Assembly (NCBI RefSeq): GCF_014639155.1
Contig: NZ_BMFT01000004.1
Coordinates: 186,001 to 250,000, forward strand
DNA: 64,000 bases
Origin: Paenibacillus segetis
GTDB lineage: Bacteria > Bacillota > Bacilli > Paenibacillales > Paenibacillaceae
Reading direction: 5' to 3'
The position numbers were made by a program, and so were the translations under genes. A model generated the notes under the pieces. The model was not told the origin of the DNA. It did no database searches and worked only from the letters and a program-made list of their open reading frames with translations. This document shows, one piece after another, positions 60,330 through 64,000 of the stretch (its first letter is position 1; each line of letters begins with the position of its first letter).

Positions 60330-61340
60330 ATGAGAGTTAGTATTTTCGATGTAGCCAAGAAATCGGGGCTATCGGTCGTTACGGTATCTAGAGTGCTCAA
60401 TAATGCGACTTCCGTACGTGAGAAGAATAGAGAAAAAGTGTTGCAGGCCATGAAGGATTTGGATTATCGTCCGAATGCGTCTGCTCGAAGCCTAGCAAGC
60501 GGTAAAACCGGCATCATTGGGCTTATATTGAACACCTTACATGATACTGCTCTCGATGCGGTAGTTACAGAAATCAACGACTGTTTAGCGGAGCATGATT
60601 ATTTCTTGGCACTTTCGATTTCGAAGGATGAAGATATGTTCTACCGTTCTATGTTTCAGGAAGATCGAGTGGACGGAGTCATCCTATTGTCACCGACAAA
60701 TTCTGACGTATATATAATGGAGCTTAAGAAGCGGAAAATCCCGTTTGTTATTCTTGATAATCAGCAGCGTAATCCTTCGGTGCCTTCGGTCATCGTCAAT
60801 AATTACAAAGGCGGTTACGATGCGACGAAGCATCTGATAGATCTTGGACATACTCAAATTGCACACATTAGTGGGCCTGAATCTCTCCTTAGTAGTCGAG
60901 AACGGGAGCGGGGCTTCATTGCTGCGCTCGAAGAGGCAGGACTGCAACCGTTTGGTATTGAACAAGGAACGTTTAGTATTACTTCTGGTTACCAGATTGC
61001 GAAGCGGTGGATTGATTCAGGTCAATTACCCACAGCTGTATTTGCTGCTGATGACTTCATTGCATTTGGCATCATAGATGCATTTAAGAATGAAGGTATA
61101 CGTATTCCTCAAGATGTTTCGGTCGTTGGATTTGATGACCAATCTTATTCCGAAGAATTCCATCCAGCTCTAACAACGGTTCGTCAACCGGTTGAGAAAA
61201 TCGGGAGACAAGGAGTGAAGATGCTACTGAAATTGATCAAGGAACCGCCTAAACGAAATGTAATTTCGGAGTTTGATCCAAAGCTGATTGTTAGAGAATC
61301 TACGGGTGCGCCTCGACGCTCCGATGAATTAAACATATAA
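60330..61340 (+). CDS. LacI family transcriptional regulator
   Basis: 336 residues from ATG 60330, with AGGAG 9 bases upstream; the in-frame ATG at 60267 has no site. Helix-turn-helix at residues 4-25 (VSIFDVAKKSGLSVVTVSRVLNN), hinge with YRPNASARSLASGKT, then a periplasmic-binding-like sensor (IGLILNTLHDTALDAVV, DRVDGVILLSP, GYDATKHLIDLGHTQIAHISGP, PTAVFAADDFIAFGIIDAF, VSVVGFDD). Probably represses the importer at 61995 and itself. The inducer is unknown. Confidence 0.95.
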   Translation: MRVSIFDVAKKSGLSVVTVSRVLNNATSVREKNREKVLQAMKDLDYRPNASARSLASGKTGIIGLILNTLHDTALDAVVTEINDCLAEHDYFLALSISKDEDMFYRSMFQEDRVDGVILLSPTNSDVYIMELKKRKIPFVILDNQQRNPSVPSVIVNNYKGGYDATKHLIDLGHTQIAHISGPESLLSSRERERGFIAALEEAGLQPFGIEQGTFSITSGYQIAKRWIDSGQLPTAVFAADDFIAFGIIDAFKNEGIRIPQDVSVVGFDDQSYSEEFHPALTTVRQPVEKIGRQGVKMLLKLIKEPPKRNVISEFDPKLIVRESTGAPRRSDELNI

Positions 61341-61382
61341 GTATCAAATTCAATATTAAGTGGAATTAGATAAAAGAAAACA

Positions 61383-61432
61383 AGGCCTCTAGGGTTACTG
61401 CTTTTGTAGTAATCATGGAGGCTTTATTTTTA
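61383..61432 (+). terminator. Probable terminator of the LacI gene
   Basis: AGGCCTC...TTACT around a short loop pairs imperfectly with AGTAA...GAGGCtT, followed by TTATTTTTA. The stem is interrupted, so this is moderately supported. Confidence 0.5.
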
Positions 61433-61742
61433 TGAGTTAAAAATGGAGTTGCACCATAGGGGGATGTTAGAGAATATTTAGAGAATATTACCCCATAAAG
61501 TTTAATCGCTTTAATTTAATCTGATATAACAGACAGGATTTTCGACAAACATCCAAGGGTTCATTGAATGAATAAGCGGGTCGTAGAGAAGGTTGTCTAA
61601 AGACGTATTTAAAGATAAGGGAGATAATTTAAATGTTATATAAACTAACACAATAAATTAAATAAAACAAGATATAATTCAGATCGAAAAATCATATCCC
61701 TCAAATATATAACACTAAATGTTACATACATGTTATATGAAC

Positions 61743-61764
61743 ATAATGTAAACCCTTACTTTAT
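61743..61764. promoter_or_regulatory. Candidate LacI-family operator (site 2)
   Basis: ATAAtGTAA - ACCC - TTACtTTAT: 9-bp arms with one mismatch and a 4-base spacer. The core GTAAACCCTTACT differs from site 1 (60248-60260) at one base. Confidence 0.6.
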
Positions 61765-61878
61765 TCTATTCGATATCTACGGTAAACTTTGTGATTAATT
61801 TTTCAAATAGGTAACATAGGGGATGAAGCGGTTACAAATGGGTTTTGAGTAGATAAATTCACTTAATTTAAAAAAGTA

Positions 61879-61907
61879 TTGTCAAATGACACGAATATGA
61901 TTATTAT
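61879..61907 (+). promoter_or_regulatory. Sigma-A promoter of the terminal importer operon
   Basis: TTGTCA (61879-61884), 17-base spacer, TATTAT (61902-61907). The -35 overlaps a TGTCA-AA-TGACA dyad (61880-61891). Confidence 0.75.
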
Positions 61908-61920
61908 TATCTCATAGCAT

Positions 61921-61946
61921 ATAAAGTTAAAGCCCTTTAACTTTAT
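61921..61946. promoter_or_regulatory. Perfect 26-bp palindrome just downstream of the promoter
   Basis: ATAAAGTTAAAG (61921-61932), CC, CTTTAACTTTAT (61935-61946): 12-bp arms without mismatch. It falls at about +8 to +33 relative to the predicted start of transcription, a position typical for a roadblock operator. A further TTAACTTTA follows at 61949. Confidence 0.7.
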
Positions 61947-61994
61947 GATTAACTTTAGAGCATTGCAAAATACAAAAGGGGAGGGATTGTAAGG

Positions 61995-62885
61995 ATGAAA
62001 TTATCTGAATCCAAACGCGAGAATTTCTATTTCTACCTATTTATCGCGCCATGGTTAATCGGATTTTTAGTCTTTGCGTTATATCCAATTTTATCATCGC
62101 TGTATTATAGTTTTACGGATTACGACATTATCAGTAAGCCAACTTTTGTCGGCTTGGATAACTTTAGAGAGCTGTTCCAAGATGAGTTATTCTACAAATC
62201 GATTGTAGTAACGTTGAAGTACACTTTCATAAGTGTTCCTCTAGGACTATTCCTTTCTCTAATCTTTGCAATGCTCATTAATATGAAAATTCCAGCACGT
62301 GGTTTCTTCCGTACCGCAATGTACTTTCCAAGTATGATTTCCGGCGTTTCGATGTCACTATTGTGGTTCTGGATCTTTAATCCTGAAGCAGGGATTTTCA
62401 ACTACATTCTTTCATTGTTTGGAGTGAAGGGACCGGCATGGTTCTTAGATGAAAAGTTTGCAATGTGGGCCTTGATCATCATGACCTTCTGGGGTGTAGG
62501 TGGCGGGATGATTATCTTCTTGGCTGGCTTGCAGGGCGTTCCGGCAAGTTTGCTTGAGGCAGCTAGATTGGATGGAGCAAGTAAATGGAAGACATTCTGG
62601 AGCGTAACGTTCCCGATGATTTCTCCAGTATTTTTATTCCAATTGATTATGGCGGTCATTGAGTCGTTCCAGGTATTTACGCAAGCTTACGTTATGACAC
62701 AGGGTGGTCCAAACTATTCAACACGATTCTATGTATTTAACGTTTACGTAAGCGCATTCAAGGATTTCCGGCTCGGGTATGCCTCTGCGATGGCTTGGTT
62801 ACTGTTGGTTGCCATACTTATCGTAACAGTGATCATTATGAAATCATCGAATCGATTCGTCTACTATGAGGGGGGACGGGATTAA
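61995..62885 (+). CDS. Sugar ABC transporter permease, MalF type
   Basis: 296 residues after GGGGAGGG. TM1 FYFYLFIAPWLIGFLVFALYPILSSLYYSFTDYDI; EAA loop LLEAARLDGASKWKTFWSVTFPMI; FQVFTQAYVMTQGGPNYSTRFYVFNVY. It is the first gene of an importer operon downstream of the LacI regulator. Inner membrane. Its stop overlaps the start of the next permease by one base (TAATG). Confidence 0.95.
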   Translation: MKLSESKRENFYFYLFIAPWLIGFLVFALYPILSSLYYSFTDYDIISKPTFVGLDNFRELFQDELFYKSIVVTLKYTFISVPLGLFLSLIFAMLINMKIPARGFFRTAMYFPSMISGVSMSLLWFWIFNPEAGIFNYILSLFGVKGPAWFLDEKFAMWALIIMTFWGVGGGMIIFLAGLQGVPASLLEAARLDGASKWKTFWSVTFPMISPVFLFQLIMAVIESFQVFTQAYVMTQGGPNYSTRFYVFNVYVSAFKDFRLGYASAMAWLLLVAILIVTVIIMKSSNRFVYYEGGRD

Positions 62886-63790
62886 TGAGTAACGCCGTGA
62901 TTGAGAAAAATCCGCATGTCACCATTGACCCTGCAAAAATAAAAGGTGATTCCAAGCGAAAAATGACGATTGGCGAGATTATCGCATTTATTCTACTGAT
63001 TTGCATTACCTTTACGATGATCTTTCCAGTGATATTCATGGTATCTACGGCACTTAAGACGTCGAAGGAAATGCTACAATTTCCACCTACGATTATTCCG
63101 AATGTATTCGCGTGGGAGAACTTTAAGACACTTTTCACGAACGATGAAATTAAATTCGGTATCCTTTATAAGAACAGTATCATTGTCGCAGTAGTTTCTG
63201 TTATCGGTACGGTCTTTTCATCCGCACTGGTGGCATATGGGTTCTCAAGATATCGGGCTAAAGGTAAGAAAATCATGTTCATGCTGATGATTTCTACTAT
63301 GATGCTCCCATATCCAGCGGTTATGATACCGCAATTCATCCTCTTCTCTAACTTGGGCTGGATGAACACCTTCTTGCCTTTGATCGTACCGACTTTCCTG
63401 GGCTCAGCTTATCAAATCTTCCTGCTAAGACAATTCTTCATGTCATTGCCGAATGAATTGTATGATTCCGGTAAAATCGATGGCTGTAGCGAATTCCGTT
63501 TGTTCTGGAAAATAGCAATCCCGCTTTCGGGTCCTGCATTAGCTACCGTTGCTATCTTCACCTTTATCTGGACATGGAATGACTTGCTAGGACCTGTATT
63601 GTACTTAAGCTCTCAAGAAAAATTCACTCTACCTGTTGGTTTGGCCGCTATGATGTCATCCAAGTTCCGGATTGCTCCTTACAACTTGCTAATGTGTGCA
63701 TCGATCATGACGACTTTGCCAATTATAGCGATCTTTGCTTCAGCGCAGAAACACTTTACTGAGGGAATTGTTCTTACCGGTATTAAGTAA
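62885..63790 (+). CDS. Sugar ABC transporter permease, MalG type
   Basis: 301 residues, translationally coupled to the upstream permease, with GGGGGACGG before the ATG. EAA loop NELYDSGKIDGCSEFRLFWKIAIPL has Asp-Ser-Gly in place of the usual Glu-Ala-Ala core, as in some MalG-like relatives. C-terminus HFTEGIVLTGIK. Six membrane helices. Confidence 0.95.
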   Translation: MSNAVIEKNPHVTIDPAKIKGDSKRKMTIGEIIAFILLICITFTMIFPVIFMVSTALKTSKEMLQFPPTIIPNVFAWENFKTLFTNDEIKFGILYKNSIIVAVVSVIGTVFSSALVAYGFSRYRAKGKKIMFMLMISTMMLPYPAVMIPQFILFSNLGWMNTFLPLIVPTFLGSAYQIFLLRQFFMSLPNELYDSGKIDGCSEFRLFWKIAIPLSGPALATVAIFTFIWTWNDLLGPVLYLSSQEKFTLPVGLAAMMSSKFRIAPYNLLMCASIMTTLPIIAIFASAQKHFTEGIVLTGIK

Positions 63791-63854
63791 TTGATCACAT
63801 GCAATACGCTCAATTATTTGATATATACAAACTTTTTTAAAGGGGGATATTTGA

Positions 63855-64000
63855 ATGAAACAAGCTAAGAAAAAGTTGCTCTTACTTCCAAGTCTGATTC
63901 TAGTATTCGTATTGATCTTGTCTGCTTGTGGTGGTAATAGTAAAGGAAGTTCCGGTGACGGGGATAAAGGTTCTGGTCCAGTAACTATTACGTACTATAC
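63855..64000 (+). CDS. Extracellular sugar-binding lipoprotein (3' truncated)
   Basis: Open from ATG 63855 (AAAGGGGGAT 8 bases upstream) to the window edge; 48 full codons are visible. Signal peptide with lipobox LILSAC, Cys25, then the Gly/Ser/Asp tether GGNSKGSSGDGDKG and the first strand of a solute-binding domain (VTITYY). It completes the permease-permease-binding protein order of this operon. Confidence 0.9.
   Translation, partial: MKQAKKKLLLLPSLILVFVLILSACGGNSKGSSGDGDKGSGPVTITYY

Larger units (their letters stand above)
61341..61994. other. 654-base regulatory gap before the last importer
   Basis: It contains a modest hairpin after the LacI gene, a second LacI-like operator (61743-61764), a CGGTTACA half-cre near 61829, a promoter with an overlapping dyad (61879-61907) and a 26-bp perfect palindrome (61921-61946). 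No convincing open reading frame or RNA family was seen in 61433-61740. Confidence 0.7.

Noticed and set aside
1..64000. CRISPR arrays, tRNA/rRNA genes, transposases, phage genes
   Set aside because: None found on reading both strands; the repeat stretches seen are coding linkers, terminators or operators.

Overview
The window looks like a chromosomal segment of a Paenibacillus-type member of the Bacillota. Evidence: strong GGAGG-type ribosome binding sites, frequent GTG/TTG starts, AT-leaning codon use, CcpA-like cre sites, YesM/YesN two-component pairs, many CUT1-type sugar ABC importers that lack their own ATPase, MsmX/UgpC-type ATPase, ydaO (c-di-AMP) riboswitch, GH30/GH35/GH20/GH112 enzymes and Cu-amine-oxidase-N 'stalk' domains. 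No tRNA, rRNA, IS element, prophage or CRISPR array was seen. Species assignment is inference.

Region 1 (1-38100) is a carbohydrate-foraging island. It starts with the end of an importer operon (two permeases, a 58-residue membrane protein, and a GH112 galacto-N-biose/lacto-N-biose phosphorylase), followed by a Cys-type sulfatase and a convergent AraC regulator. A conserved PPP-type phosphatase and a SWIM/SNF2 pair interrupt it. It resumes with a YesM/YesN system divergent from an LplB/YtcP/LplA-type importer, then GH20 hexosaminidase, second sulfatase, radical-SAM sulfatase maturase (anSME) and GH35 beta-galactosidase. A degenerate ROK repressor is divergent from two CHR (chromate/sulfate) transporter halves, an O2-dependent formylglycine-generating enzyme (FGE) and a third sulfatase. 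A second YesM/YesN system with a third importer closes the island. The set reads as uptake and stepwise desulfation/deglycosylation of a sulfated, galactose- and HexNAc-containing host-type glycan (mucin- or keratan-like; the substrate is inferred). Two independent sulfatase-activation routes, one anaerobic and one aerobic, sit within about 7 kb of each other.

Region 2 (38200-44220) is a Ugp-like phosphate-ester importer complete with its own ATPase, a metallophosphoesterase and a GntR/FadR regulator; a perfect CTTGTATACAAG palindrome precedes it and a half-copy precedes the regulator.

Region 3 (44300-55300) is mixed housekeeping and envelope functions: a lipoprotein, a PadR regulator coupled to a HAAS-SEDS membrane protein, a DsrE-like protein, a class V aminotransferase, PadR/DUF2812, an MBOAT O-acyltransferase with an SGNH-like partner carrying a stalk domain, and a metallo-beta-lactamase-fold hydrolase.

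Region 4 (55300-64000) holds a GH30 glycosidase divergent from an AraC regulator, a secreted four-repeat protein, a c-di-AMP riboswitch controlling a CAP-domain secreted protein, and a LacI regulator followed by another sugar importer that runs off the right edge. The LacI gene and this importer share a candidate operator, and a perfect 26-bp palindrome lies just downstream of the importer promoter.
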